14,936 nt of DNA from Desulfobulbaceae bacterium (GTDB lineage Bacteria; Desulfobacterota; Desulfobulbia; Desulfobulbales; Desulfobulbaceae). Shown here piece by piece: positions 1 to 7,193 of the stretch (position 1 is its first letter; the number at the start of each line of letters is the position of its first letter). The stretch is taken from NCBI GenBank assembly GCA_026986885.1, contig JALSNT010000154.1:1-14936 (forward strand), written 5' to 3'. Below the pieces are notes generated by a model. The model had not been told where the DNA came from. It did no database searches and was given only the letters and a program-made list of their open reading frames with translations. Made by a program: the position numbers and the translations under genes.

Positions 1-429
1 GCAATTGCATTCATGAAATATACGATCTCCGGGGGAAGTGCCGCCCCGTTACGCAAGGACGGATAATCAGCCTATGCTTTAAAGGAGATAATACACAGAC
101 GCACCATGGTCAAGGCGGAATCAACAGACAGCGAATCATCATCCAGCCGAGAACCCGCCTGTCGAAATGATCATACGACAGGATAGATTTCAAAAAATGA
201 CAGTGCACCGGAAACGGCATCCCATAAAAAAACGCTTCTCCCGCAGACGTTTCATCATAGCCCTTATCCGCATAATCAGTAAAAGTAATCTTTTTTCACG
301 TGTTATTTTATTGCCATAGAGCCCCGAGTAAAATTATGGTAAGGTTTCTTTTTAGAGGGTTCGTCGACTGCTATTTACGAAATATTTCCATGCTCAATCT
401 TTTTTCTGGGACCACAAAAGGAGGCCCCC
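1..429. other. Left-edge region without a convincing gene
   Basis: I see no reading frame that looks like a real gene in these bases. Frame 3 on the + strand is open from the edge to about 170, but its peptide is of low complexity and unrecognisable. Frame 1 closes at 64-66 after 21 codons, so the tail of an upstream gene could end there. Short minus-strand openings exist around 72-294 without start codons or ribosome binding sites. The last 130 bases are AT-rich and hold the likely promoter and the strong Shine-Dalgarno sequence (AAAGGAGG near 417-424) of the Crp/Fnr gene. Confidence 0.5.
311..340 (+). promoter_or_regulatory. Candidate sigma-70 promoter for the Crp/Fnr gene
   Basis: TTGCCA (311-316, five of six matches to the -35 consensus) and TATGGT (335-340, four of six to the -10) are 18 bp apart. 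They lie in AT-rich DNA about 90 bp before the start codon. This is a by-eye match; no start-site data support it. Confidence 0.3.
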
Positions 430-1176
430 ATGCTCCCCGAGTCGCCGTTTTATCAAAACAGTCTGCAGACATTGCAAAAGTCACCTCTCTGCAGGGGACT
501 TAACAGACAACTGCTCGAAGATATGATGCGACTCTTTACCCGCAGATGCTGGGGCAAAGGGACCAGGCTTTCCGAACAGCAAAGCAAAAATTACTTCCAT
601 ATCATTCTCCGTGGCCGTCTCAAGCTGACAAGGATGCATCCGGACACCGGACGCGCCATCACACTCTGGTTGCTTGGCCCGGGGGACGGTTATGATATCA
701 TCAGTCTGCTTGATGGATGGGAGCATGACATCATGCCGGTCGTCCTTGATGACGTTGAGACCCTGACGACCCACACCGATACCGCCAGAAAATGGATAAG
801 TGCCCATCCTGAATTTAATCGCTGTTTCCTCCCCTATATTGGAGAACAAATGCGGCGCCTGGAAGATTTATCCACCAACCTTGCCCTCCATGATACGATT
901 ACCCGGCTTGCCCGGCTGATTCTCCACCATGTCGACCTGAAAAAAATTTCATCTCCCACCAATAATTATCCGGTCCGATTGATCAATGATTTCTCCCACG
1001 AAACCCTTGCCTGCATGGTCGGTTCCGTACGCACCGTTATCAATCGTCATCTGCAGCAGTTGAAAAAAGACGGTATCGTCGATTTTCATCGCGGCTATCT
1101 TACGGTACGAGACCTTGAGCGGCTCGCCCTGCAGGCCGGACAGTTTCTGCACCGGAAACGGCTCGACAAAAAATAA
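430..1176 (+). CDS. Crp/Fnr-family transcriptional regulator
   Basis: A 248-residue DNA-binding regulator with the usual two-part build. A cNMP-binding-like beta barrel spans about residues 20-130, with the family signature GPGDGYDIISLL near 83-94. A long dimerisation helix follows at about 135-170, then a C-terminal winged helix-turn-helix at about 187-230. The recognition helix reads GSVRTVINR (198-206): the arginine of the classic SRETVGR pattern is kept but the glutamate is replaced by threonine, so its target may differ from CRP or FNR boxes. Cysteines fall at 21, 40, 132 and 195, not in the clustered N-terminal pattern that holds the FNR iron-sulfur cluster, so direct oxygen sensing by such a cluster is unlikely. 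The ATG follows AAAGGAGG at good spacing. It is transcribed toward the metabolic genes and is the obvious candidate to control them (inference). The ligand is unknown. Confidence 0.9.
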   Translation: MLPESPFYQNSLQTLQKSPLCRGLNRQLLEDMMRLFTRRCWGKGTRLSEQQSKNYFHIILRGRLKLTRMHPDTGRAITLWLLGPGDGYDIISLLDGWEHDIMPVVLDDVETLTTHTDTARKWISAHPEFNRCFLPYIGEQMRRLEDLSTNLALHDTITRLARLILHHVDLKKISSPTNNYPVRLINDFSHETLACMVGSVRTVINRHLQQLKKDGIVDFHRGYLTVRDLERLALQAGQFLHRKRLDKK

Positions 1177-1424
1177 TTCTTTTTATTACCCCATTGCTCC
1201 GTTTATGAAACCGGATCACTTACCTCAAATCTTTACTTTTGCTTGATTTCAGGACTAAGTTGAGCGTTTCACTCATCCGGAGTCTGCGCGCAGCGAAGCT
1301 TACCTGCAAAACTTCAATACAGGGGAGAAGGCGTTATTTTTTTTGACCGACAGAGACCTGGTTCGGTAGTTCCGGAGGATATCCTGCAAAAAAAATCACA
1401 AATATGCATACTTGAGGCATCAGT
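1177..1424. other. Intergenic region between the Crp/Fnr gene and vapB
   Basis: No gene is seen. The stretch contains a perfect 10-bp palindrome CTGCGCGCAG (1284-1293), an imperfect palindrome TGAGCG/CACTCA (1261-1275) and a T-run followed by TTGACC (1343-1348) that could be a -35 element, but with no good -10 partner at the right distance. No clear intrinsic terminator for the upstream gene was found. Confidence 0.4.
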
Positions 1425-1432
1425 ATGCATAT
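1402..1432. promoter_or_regulatory. Perfect inverted repeat over the vapB start: likely operator
   Basis: ATATGCATAC (1402-1411) and its exact complement GTATGCATAT (1423-1432) are separated by 11 bp. The arm centres are 21 bp apart, about two helical turns, so two protein dimers could bind the same face of the helix. The right arm contains both possible start codons of vapB (1425 and 1431), and the spacer contains its weak GAGG Shine-Dalgarno. Antitoxins of type II systems commonly repress their own promoters through such repeats, so autoregulation is the natural reading (inference). Confidence 0.6.
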
Positions 1433-1628
1433 GAGAACGACACTTAATAGAGCTGATCAAATGTTAGAGAAAGCCTCTCTTTTAACAGGTATCAAAGAAA
1501 AACCATCATTGGTGAAGCTCGGCCTGGAAGCATTGATTGCCCGTGAAAGCAGTAAACGTCTTGCAATGCTTGGGGGTAGCGAAAAAACGTTGCGGAATAT
1601 CCCAAAGCGAAGACCAATGAAATCATAG
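1425..1628 (+). CDS. vapB: Orphan VapB-family type II antitoxin
   Basis: A 67-residue protein, or 65 if translation starts at the ATG at 1431, which gives the family's usual MRTTL opening. The upstream start at 1425 has the better distance to GAGG (1414-1417), so the choice is open. The pattern MRTTL, then LEKASLLTGIKEK, LIARES, LGGSE and a basic proline-arginine tail matches the short VapB antitoxin family (VapB_antitoxin, formerly DUF2191) along its whole length. These proteins bind DNA with the N-terminal part and neutralise a PIN-domain VapC RNase with the C-terminal part. Here no VapC follows: the 165 bp downstream holds no PIN-domain frame, so the gene is an orphan. It could be a relic, an anti-toxin acting on a toxin elsewhere, or a repressor on its own. 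Confidence 0.8.
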   Translation: MHMRTTLNRADQMLEKASLLTGIKEKPSLVKLGLEALIARESSKRLAMLGGSEKTLRNIPKRRPMKS

Positions 1629-1793
1629 TAATCGTCCTTTTTTCTTCCATCTTTCTCTCTTTTCATTTCCTCCACCGGAAAAATTAAAAAATACATCCTT
1701 CTGTAACCTGGGTAGCAGAAGCAGTCGGAAAAACCCGGTAGTTTTGTTGGAGATTGTCAAAAATCCACCAACGATCTACAGGGGAGACAGAGA
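1629..1793 (+). other. Leader of the metabolic operon with two hairpins
   Basis: No gene. Two potential stem-loops precede the next start codon: CTTCTG (1698-1703) with CAGAAG (1716-1721), and GTTGG plus GATT (1746-1755) with AATC plus CCAAC (1762-1772) around the loop GTCAAA. An alternative pairing of GGGT near 1710-1713 with ACCC near 1732-1735, followed by a T-rich run, could act as a weak terminator or attenuator. An AT-rich stretch at 1675-1695 may hold a promoter, but I cannot assign boxes. GGGGAG at 1781-1786 is the ribosome binding site of the following gene. Confidence 0.3.
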
Positions 1794-2297
1794 ATGTTGC
1801 GTTCGGCTGCGCCGGTACCAGTAATAATTAAACGAAATTGTTGCGTCGCGCTTTTCAGTCGCTGCATGGAAGCTCTTGATGCTTTAAGAAAACTTGTAAC
1901 CAGGGGTTTTTCCGGGGATAAAATCGCGGGCATCGGCACAATTTCACCGTGGATTGTGTCCTATCTCTCCCAGCTGGATCAACCCGCTGAGTTCCCCCGA
2001 TCCATGGTCCTGACACTGCAAAACAATGAATCCGTGGTTGTCATCGGCTTCACCGTCCCTTCCGTTTCCCGGACAAAAAACAGCGACAGCACCTTAAATA
2101 AAACGGAGATTCTCTCCCTGATATTATCTGAAATGAATATACCGGCCGCCAATCGACATGACTATGCATCAGCGCTTGCTCATCGCCAACTGCTGCTCCT
2201 GGTTCGTGGTTCATCTGTGGAAGTGGAAAGGGCTGCCGACCTGCTGGCAACGGGTGAAGAAATCGAAGTGGCCGTCTACCAAGGAGTATGCGCATGA
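1794..2297 (+). CDS. Conserved-looking protein of unknown function, coupled to pfkB
   Basis: A 167-residue soluble protein that I cannot name. The start is supported by GGGGAG seven bases upstream. The N-terminal part has mixed hydrophobic stretches. Residues about 75-90 form a hydrophobic strand-like segment (VVVIGFTVP). The C-terminal half, around IPAANRHDYASALAHRQLLLLVRG followed by a charged helix VEVERAADLL, has the layout seen in YflT/general-stress or DUF1269-like small proteins: a tyrosine-containing helix, a beta-strand ending in VRG, then an acidic helix. This resemblance is weak and by eye. Its stop codon overlaps the pfkB start in ATGA (2294-2297), so the two products are probably made in a fixed ratio. 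A stress or regulatory partner role is inference only. No catalytic motif or signal peptide is visible. Confidence 0.75.
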   Translation: MLRSAAPVPVIIKRNCCVALFSRCMEALDALRKLVTRGFSGDKIAGIGTISPWIVSYLSQLDQPAEFPRSMVLTLQNNESVVVIGFTVPSVSRTKNSDSTLNKTEILSLILSEMNIPAANRHDYASALAHRQLLLLVRGSSVEVERAADLLATGEEIEVAVYQGVCA

Positions 2298-3298
2298 ATC
2301 CCCAGGAAAAATCAACCAGGGAAAAGGATACTGCCGTCCAATATTCCGGCGGAACACATAATACACAGGTGGCCCTGCTCACCCTTAATCCGGCGGTGGA
2401 TGTTACCTATACCGTTCCCCGCCTGATTGCCGACCAGAAGGCCCATGCCCTGGCCACCCGTTTTGATCCCGGCGGTAACGGGATAAATGTTGGACGTGGT
2501 CTGCAGCGTCTTGAGATAGAAGCGGACAGTTTTATCGTCACCGCCGGGGAGACAGGCCATATGCTGGAACGGCTGCTTGTCCATCATCTTGATACAACCC
2601 ATTATGAGCGGGTTGCGGGGGAAACCAGGATCAACGGCACCATCATGGAGCAGGAATCCGGTATCCAATACGAGGTAAGCGGTATCGGACCATCTATTCC
2701 GCCCTCGCAACTGTCAACCCTGCTCAACGCATTCGTTACGCACGCGGGGAAGGGAATCGGGGTGTTAACCGGCTCCATGCCTGCCGATATCTCCATCGAA
2801 CTCTATGCCGAACTCGTTCAGCGCATACAGGATGTGGGGGGAATGGCCGTAGTGGATACCCATCATAAAGCGCTTCGCCATGCCATATTAACCGGACCCT
2901 TTCTGATTAAACCCAACCGTCACGAACTGGAAACCCTGGTCGGTCATGAACTGCCGACTGTTGAACTGGTTGCCGAGCAGGCCCGACACATCGCCCGCCA
3001 GTGTGTCAAGTATGTCTGTGTTTCTCTCGGCGGTGAGGGCGCTCTTCTCACCGGGCCGGAAGACACCCTGTATGCTACCGCACCAAAAATCAAGGTGCAG
3101 TCCACCGTCGGCGCCGGTGATTCCATGGTGGCCGGTCTCATTACCGGTTTTGTCCGTAAATTACCATTGCCGGATATCCTGCGGCTGGCGGTTGCCTGTG
3201 GCGCAGGCACGGTGCAGCAGCCGGGCACGGAGTTGTTCATGGCCGATACGGTGACGGCATTGGCACCGGTAATAGAAGTGCGGACACTGAATATCTGA
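2294..3298 (+). CDS. pfkB: 6-phosphofructokinase II (PfkB, ribokinase family)
   Basis: Catalyses ATP-dependent phosphorylation of fructose 6-phosphate to fructose 1,6-bisphosphate in glycolysis. The 334-residue protein has the PfkB-type sugar-binding signature DPGGNGINVGRGLQRL (58-73), the KPN segment (206-208) and the ribokinase-family ATP and anion-hole motif STVGAGDSMVAG (270-281) with catalytic base Asp276. The region before the GAGD motif (PKIKVQS) matches E. coli PfkB more closely than FruK or LacC, though a 1-phosphofructokinase or tagatose-phosphate kinase role cannot be excluded. The N-terminus carries about 25 extra polar residues relative to E. coli PfkB. An ATG at 2288 is in frame, but AAGGAG ends too close to it, while 2294 has seven bases of spacing and forms ATGA with the preceding stop. 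Confidence 0.88.
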   Translation: MNPQEKSTREKDTAVQYSGGTHNTQVALLTLNPAVDVTYTVPRLIADQKAHALATRFDPGGNGINVGRGLQRLEIEADSFIVTAGETGHMLERLLVHHLDTTHYERVAGETRINGTIMEQESGIQYEVSGIGPSIPPSQLSTLLNAFVTHAGKGIGVLTGSMPADISIELYAELVQRIQDVGGMAVVDTHHKALRHAILTGPFLIKPNRHELETLVGHELPTVELVAEQARHIARQCVKYVCVSLGGEGALLTGPEDTLYATAPKIKVQSTVGAGDSMVAGLITGFVRKLPLPDILRLAVACGAGTVQQPGTELFMADTVTALAPVIEVRTLNI

Positions 3299-3334
3299 TC
3301 TTCAACTACAACTTCACAAAGGGGGCATGAAATA

Positions 3335-4720
3335 ATGAAAAACCTATCAACGGATGTCCTGATTATCGGCGGCGGCCCCGGCGGTCTGCTCTCCGGCATT
3401 ACCACCGCCCAGTATTGGCCGGGCAAGAAAATCACCATGGTTCGCATGGAAAAAAACGCGCTGGTTCCCTGCGGCATCCCCTATATTTTCGGAACACTCG
3501 GTGGTCTTGAAAAAGACATGCTCCCTGGAGGCGAACAGTTACACGCCATGGGAATCAAACTGAAAATCGGCTGGATCACGGCAATAAAACCACAGGACCG
3601 GCTTGCCATTTTAGACAATGGTGATCATATTTCTTATGAACGCCTGGTGCTGAGTACCGGCTCGGAACCGTTTGTCCCGCCGATACCCAGCAGAAACCTG
3701 AAAGGCGTTTTCACCATCCACAAAAACTACAGTTACCAGGATCGATTGTTCCGGGAGATCATACCGGGAATGAAAAAACTGGTAATCATCGGCGGCGGCT
3801 TCATCGGCGTTGAATTTGCCGAAGAGATAGAAAAACGTGGTGTCGAAGTCCACATTGTCGAAAAGATGAACCACCTGCTGGCAACCGTTTTTGACAGAGA
3901 AATCTATCTGCCGGTAGAACAATATCTGGCCGGCAGAAACATTCACATACACTGCCGGAGCAGTGTGGAAACCATTCTTCCTGCCGATGACGATCTTACA
4001 AAGGTCGGCGGCGTTCAGCTTCAGGGCGGTGAAATAATCAACGCCGATGCTGTCCTCATCGCCATAGGCGTACGACCGCGCAATGAACTGGCACAAGACG
4101 CCGGTCTGCAACTTGGCAGGCGAGGAGCCGTCCTTGTCGACGGATTTCAACGGACCCTCGATTACCTGGATATCTTTGCCGTGGGTGATTGCGCCCAGAA
4201 ACAGGATTTCTTCACCCGTCGTGCAGGCGGAGCATTACTTGCCTCCCAGGCGGCGGCAGAGGGCAGAATCGCTGGTATGAATATGTACTCGCTGCAGTTG
4301 TTGCGCCAAAACGGTGGTTCCGTGGCTGTGTATGCGGGCATGATTGGAGATCTGGCCTTCGGCGCCGCAGGTATGACGGCAACACGGGCACGACAGACCG
4401 GATTTTCCATTCTTGTCGGCGAGGCCCGTGGGCTTGATCATTATCCACCTGCCATGCCGGACAGTCATGAAGTCTACTGCAGGCTTGTCTTTACCCAGGA
4501 ATCCCTGCGACTGCTCGGGGGTCAGATTCTTGGCGGTCCAACCACCGGTGAGCTGGCCAATGAAATCGGCTTTTTGATTCAAAATCGTGTTACCGCTATG
4601 GAGATAGTCGGTTTTCAGACCTGCATGCATCCACGTTTAACCGCTTCGTCCCACCCCATAACCGAAGCCGCTAATGACATGCTACGCAGACATCTGCATG
4701 CCCGGACAACTCTACATTAA
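3335..4720 (+). CDS. FAD-dependent pyridine nucleotide-disulfide oxidoreductase (CoA-disulfide reductase / NADH oxidase-like)
   Basis: A 461-residue flavoprotein with two Rossmann folds. The FAD site is IIGGGPGGLLSG (10-21) and the second motif is IIGGGFIGVEFAEE (151-164). The latter ends in an acidic residue at the next strand (VHIVEK), which favours NADH over NADPH. The second FAD contact is DIFAVGDCAQ near 285-295. A single cysteine, Cys46 in LVPCGIPY, sits where CoA-disulfide reductases, NADH oxidases and NADH peroxidases carry their redox cysteine (family pattern SFxxCxxPY). There is no CxxxxC pair, so it is not a lipoamide or glutathione reductase. Candidate substrates are CoA disulfide, polysulfide or elemental sulfur, oxygen or peroxide; the sequence does not decide. 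No rhodanese domain is fused. It lies 36 bp after pfkB, with AAGGGGG upstream, inside the glycolytic operon. It may reoxidise NADH made by GAPDH (inference). Confidence 0.85.
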   Translation: MKNLSTDVLIIGGGPGGLLSGITTAQYWPGKKITMVRMEKNALVPCGIPYIFGTLGGLEKDMLPGGEQLHAMGIKLKIGWITAIKPQDRLAILDNGDHISYERLVLSTGSEPFVPPIPSRNLKGVFTIHKNYSYQDRLFREIIPGMKKLVIIGGGFIGVEFAEEIEKRGVEVHIVEKMNHLLATVFDREIYLPVEQYLAGRNIHIHCRSSVETILPADDDLTKVGGVQLQGGEIINADAVLIAIGVRPRNELAQDAGLQLGRRGAVLVDGFQRTLDYLDIFAVGDCAQKQDFFTRRAGGALLASQAAAEGRIAGMNMYSLQLLRQNGGSVAVYAGMIGDLAFGAAGMTATRARQTGFSILVGEARGLDHYPPAMPDSHEVYCRLVFTQESLRLLGGQILGGPTTGELANEIGFLIQNRVTAMEIVGFQTCMHPRLTASSHPITEAANDMLRRHLHARTTLH

Positions 4721-4746
4721 CTCTTAATACCTTGGAGGGAACCTTC

Positions 4747-5748
4747 ATGACACGGATAGCAATCAATGGACTTGGCCGTATCGGCCGTCTGGTTCTTCGC
4801 CATTTTATGGAGGCACCACCGGCGGGAGTTGAAATCATTGCCGCCAATGATCTTGTGCCCACTGATGATCTGGCCTACCTGCTCAAATATGATTCCGTTC
4901 ACGGCAGAGCCGCTTTTCCGGTTACAGCCACACCCGACACCCTCCGACTTGGGGACCGGACAATTCAAATTACGGCTATGACCGAACCGGAAAAACTACC
5001 CTGGAAAGATATGGATATAGATGTGGTCCTGGAATGCACCGGCCGTTTCACCCATCGCCAGGACGCGGCCCGGCATCTGGACGCTGGAGCCTGCAGGGTG
5101 CTTATCAGCGCTCCATCGCCGGATGCCGACTACACCATGGTCCTGGGTGTTAACGAGGGAGGTTATGATGCAGGGAAACATCAAATTATCTCCAATGCCT
5201 CCTGTACCACCAATTCACTTGTGCCGGCCATGAAGATCCTGCTTGACAACTTCGGGATCGAAATGGCCCTGGTTACCACTATCCATGCCTATACAGCGAC
5301 CCAGGGCCTGGTCGACCGACCGGCAAAGAAACCGATCCGGGGCAGGGCCGCCGCCGTCAGCCTTATTCCCACCTCCACCGGTTCCGATATCGCTACCGCA
5401 AGGGTTCTGCCTGAGCTTGATGGTCGCCTGCGGGCCATTGCCGTCCGCGCTCCGGTTGCCGACGGGGCCTTAACCGATATCAATGCAGTCCTGCAAAAAG
5501 AGGTGACGGTGGAAGAGGTGAATAATGTCTTCAAGCGAGCCGCTGCAGAAGGCCCGCTGCAGGGCATCCTTGGCTACAGTGATGAGGAACTGGTGTCTGC
5601 CGATATTATTGATGATCCACGCTCCGGCATCGTTCATGGCCTCTCCACCCGGATTGTCCGGGGAAAAATGGCCAAGGTTCAGGTCTGGTACGATAACGAG
5701 TTCGGCTATTCCAGGCGGCTGCTGGACGTGGCCGCCATCATCGGCTGA
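4747..5748 (+). CDS. gap: Type I glyceraldehyde-3-phosphate dehydrogenase
   Basis: Oxidises glyceraldehyde 3-phosphate with phosphate and NAD to 1,3-bisphosphoglycerate. The 333-residue protein is of normal length for the family. It has the N-terminal NAD-binding fold INGLGRIGR (5-13), Asn34-Asp35 that favours NAD, the active-site segment SNASCTTN with nucleophile Cys153, the base His180 in TTIHAYTATQ, and the C-terminal WYDNEFGYS signature. The ATG at 4747 follows GGAGGG at proper spacing. The frame is open back to a TTG at 4732, but that codon lies in the Shine-Dalgarno sequence itself. The gap to the upstream flavoprotein gene is 26 bp, consistent with one transcript. Given its neighbours, this is likely a second, condition-specific GAPDH rather than the housekeeping one (inference). 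Confidence 0.95.
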   Translation: MTRIAINGLGRIGRLVLRHFMEAPPAGVEIIAANDLVPTDDLAYLLKYDSVHGRAAFPVTATPDTLRLGDRTIQITAMTEPEKLPWKDMDIDVVLECTGRFTHRQDAARHLDAGACRVLISAPSPDADYTMVLGVNEGGYDAGKHQIISNASCTTNSLVPAMKILLDNFGIEMALVTTIHAYTATQGLVDRPAKKPIRGRAAAVSLIPTSTGSDIATARVLPELDGRLRAIAVRAPVADGALTDINAVLQKEVTVEEVNNVFKRAAAEGPLQGILGYSDEELVSADIIDDPRSGIVHGLSTRIVRGKMAKVQVWYDNEFGYSRRLLDVAAIIG

Positions 5749-5855
5749 TGAACAAAGCCGACTTGCGTATCCTTTGCCCGGCAATGGAAAATATTACCGC
5801 TGATGCCGTGGTGCAGGATTACCGGCCACCAGTCGTTCACTTGAGTGTTCATTAA
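5748..5855 (+). CDS. Possible 35-codon small ORF coupled to the GAPDH gene
   Basis: An ATG overlaps the GAPDH stop as TGATG (5746-5750) and opens a 35-codon frame that closes with TAA at 5853-5855, just before the ribosome binding site of the next gene. It therefore fills the otherwise unusual 122-bp gap. The peptide starts MNKADLRILC and ends PPVVHLSVH, with no recognisable domain or membrane segment. There is no separate Shine-Dalgarno, so it could only be translated by reinitiation. An open frame of this length is not rare by chance, so this is a weak candidate. Confidence 0.2.
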   Translation: MNKADLRILCPAMENITADAVVQDYRPPVVHLSVH

Positions 5856-5870
5856 CAAAAAGAGGAAAAA

Positions 5871-6419
5871 ATGACCGATATTCTTTCAACAAAACAGGAA
5901 ATTCCATCATTTGGCAAATATACCCTGATCACCGGAATTCTCCTTGTCATCCTCGGGCTGATCGGGATTCTTCTGCCGGCCGTACTGGCCCTTGGAACCG
6001 CGATATTTTTTGGCTGGCTGCTCTTGACCGCAGGAATTATATGGGCATTGCATACCTTTCGATACAACAGGAAAAATTTCCTGGATTGGCTCAAACCCTT
6101 TCTTCTGATTCTCTTTGGCTGTTTAATCATCTTTTACCCCTTAACCGGTATAGCGGCCGTCAGCCTTCTGCTGGCAATTTACCTGATGCTGGATGCCTTT
6201 GGCAGTTTTTCTCTGGCCAAGGCAATCCATCCGGCAAAAGGCTGGGGCTGGATGACCTTCAATGGCATCATTTCACTCATTCTGGCGTTTTTATTTTTAT
6301 TCAGCGGGCCGATATCATCCATGTGGCTGATCGGAATTTATATCGGTATCAGTCTGTTTTTCGATGGGCTTGTTCTTGTCGCCATAGGATGGAAATTAAA
6401 AAAAGTTGAACAATCTTAA
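5871..6419 (+). CDS. HdeD-like (DUF308) multi-pass membrane protein
   Basis: A 182-residue integral membrane protein with about six hydrophobic segments (roughly 17-37, 42-62, 72-90, 93-112, 124-145 and 148-172), arranged as three helical hairpins as in the HdeD/DUF308 family. Typical family features are the LGLIGILLP turn between helices 1 and 2 and the GIYIGISLFFDGL segment in the last pair. HdeD of E. coli contributes to acid resistance at high cell density; the molecular activity is unknown. GAGG at 5861-5864 lies six bases before the ATG. It sits between two glycolytic genes, which suggests co-expression under stress rather than a metabolic role. Confidence 0.85.
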   Translation: MTDILSTKQEIPSFGKYTLITGILLVILGLIGILLPAVLALGTAIFFGWLLLTAGIIWALHTFRYNRKNFLDWLKPFLLILFGCLIIFYPLTGIAAVSLLLAIYLMLDAFGSFSLAKAIHPAKGWGWMTFNGIISLILAFLFLFSGPISSMWLIGIYIGISLFFDGLVLVAIGWKLKKVEQS

Positions 6420-6506
6420 ATCTTGTGACTCAAACATCCGTTGATTGATTTTGCAAAACGAAAAATATCGACAATCCACCCCTGATCCATGAAAGGAAAT
6501 TGAACT

Positions 6507-7193
6507 ATGGGACGCTTAATTCTGGTTCGTCACGGTGAATCCATCTGGAACAGGCAGAACCGTTTTACCGGCTGGGTGGATGTCTCCCTCACCAACAAGG
6601 GGATTGCGGAAGCCCGGGCAGCAGGAAAAATGTTAGCCGATGAATGCTTTGATGTTGCCTTTACCTCGGCATTGATCAGGGCACAGGATACCCTGTATGA
6701 AATCCTGCAACACAATCGCCACGCCGGAGAATATCTCTGTGTCCACGAAAAAGATTCACCATGGTATGAGCATTACAGCGCAGATGAAACCGATCGCAAC
6801 CAATTAAAGATTCATATCGCCTGGCAGCTTAACGAACGCTACTATGGGGACCTGCAGGGAATGAACAAGGACAGGGCCAGAGAAAAATTCGGTGTCGACC
6901 AGGTCCATTTGTGGCGACGCAGCTATGATGTTCCGCCGCCGGGAGGTGAGAGCCTGGCAATGACGGCTGCCCGGACCCTTCCTTATTTCAACAGCCATAT
7001 CCTCCAATATCTACGTAATAATAAACATATTCTGGTGTCGGCACACGGAAATTCACTTCGTTCTATCATTATGCACATCAAGCAAATGTCGCCGCAACAG
7101 ATTCCTGGATATGAAATTGCCACCGGCACACCTCATCTTTTTGATTTTAATGAACAAATGCAACTGACCGGCGAGGCCATAATGCAGGGCTGA
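6507..7193 (+). CDS. gpmA: 2,3-bisphosphoglycerate-dependent phosphoglycerate mutase
   Basis: Interconverts 3-phosphoglycerate and 2-phosphoglycerate through a phosphohistidine. The 228-residue protein carries the histidine phosphatase signature LVRHGES with phospho-acceptor His9, then FTGWVDVSLTNKG typical of GpmA, the active-site Glu110 in LNERYYG, and the second catalytic His180 in SAHGNSLR. The length is close to the family norm of about 230-250, with a shortened C-terminal tail. AAAGGA lies upstream of the ATG. It is separated by 87 bp from the HdeD-like gene and by 65 bp from the phosphorylase gene, and probably shares their transcript. Confidence 0.93.
   Translation: MGRLILVRHGESIWNRQNRFTGWVDVSLTNKGIAEARAAGKMLADECFDVAFTSALIRAQDTLYEILQHNRHAGEYLCVHEKDSPWYEHYSADETDRNQLKIHIAWQLNERYYGDLQGMNKDRAREKFGVDQVHLWRRSYDVPPPGGESLAMTAARTLPYFNSHILQYLRNNKHILVSAHGNSLRSIIMHIKQMSPQQIPGYEIATGTPHLFDFNEQMQLTGEAIMQG

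Noticed and set aside
180..294. Minus-strand frame containing DYADKGYDE (251-277), reminiscent of transposase DKGYD segments
   Set aside because: The similarity is limited to a few residues, the frame has no ATG, GTG or TTG before the motif and the surrounding peptide is not transposase-like; probably chance.
300..503. A 67-codon GTG-started frame overlapping the start of the Crp/Fnr gene
   Set aside because: No ribosome binding site, unnatural composition, and it overlaps the promoter and first codons of a clear gene.
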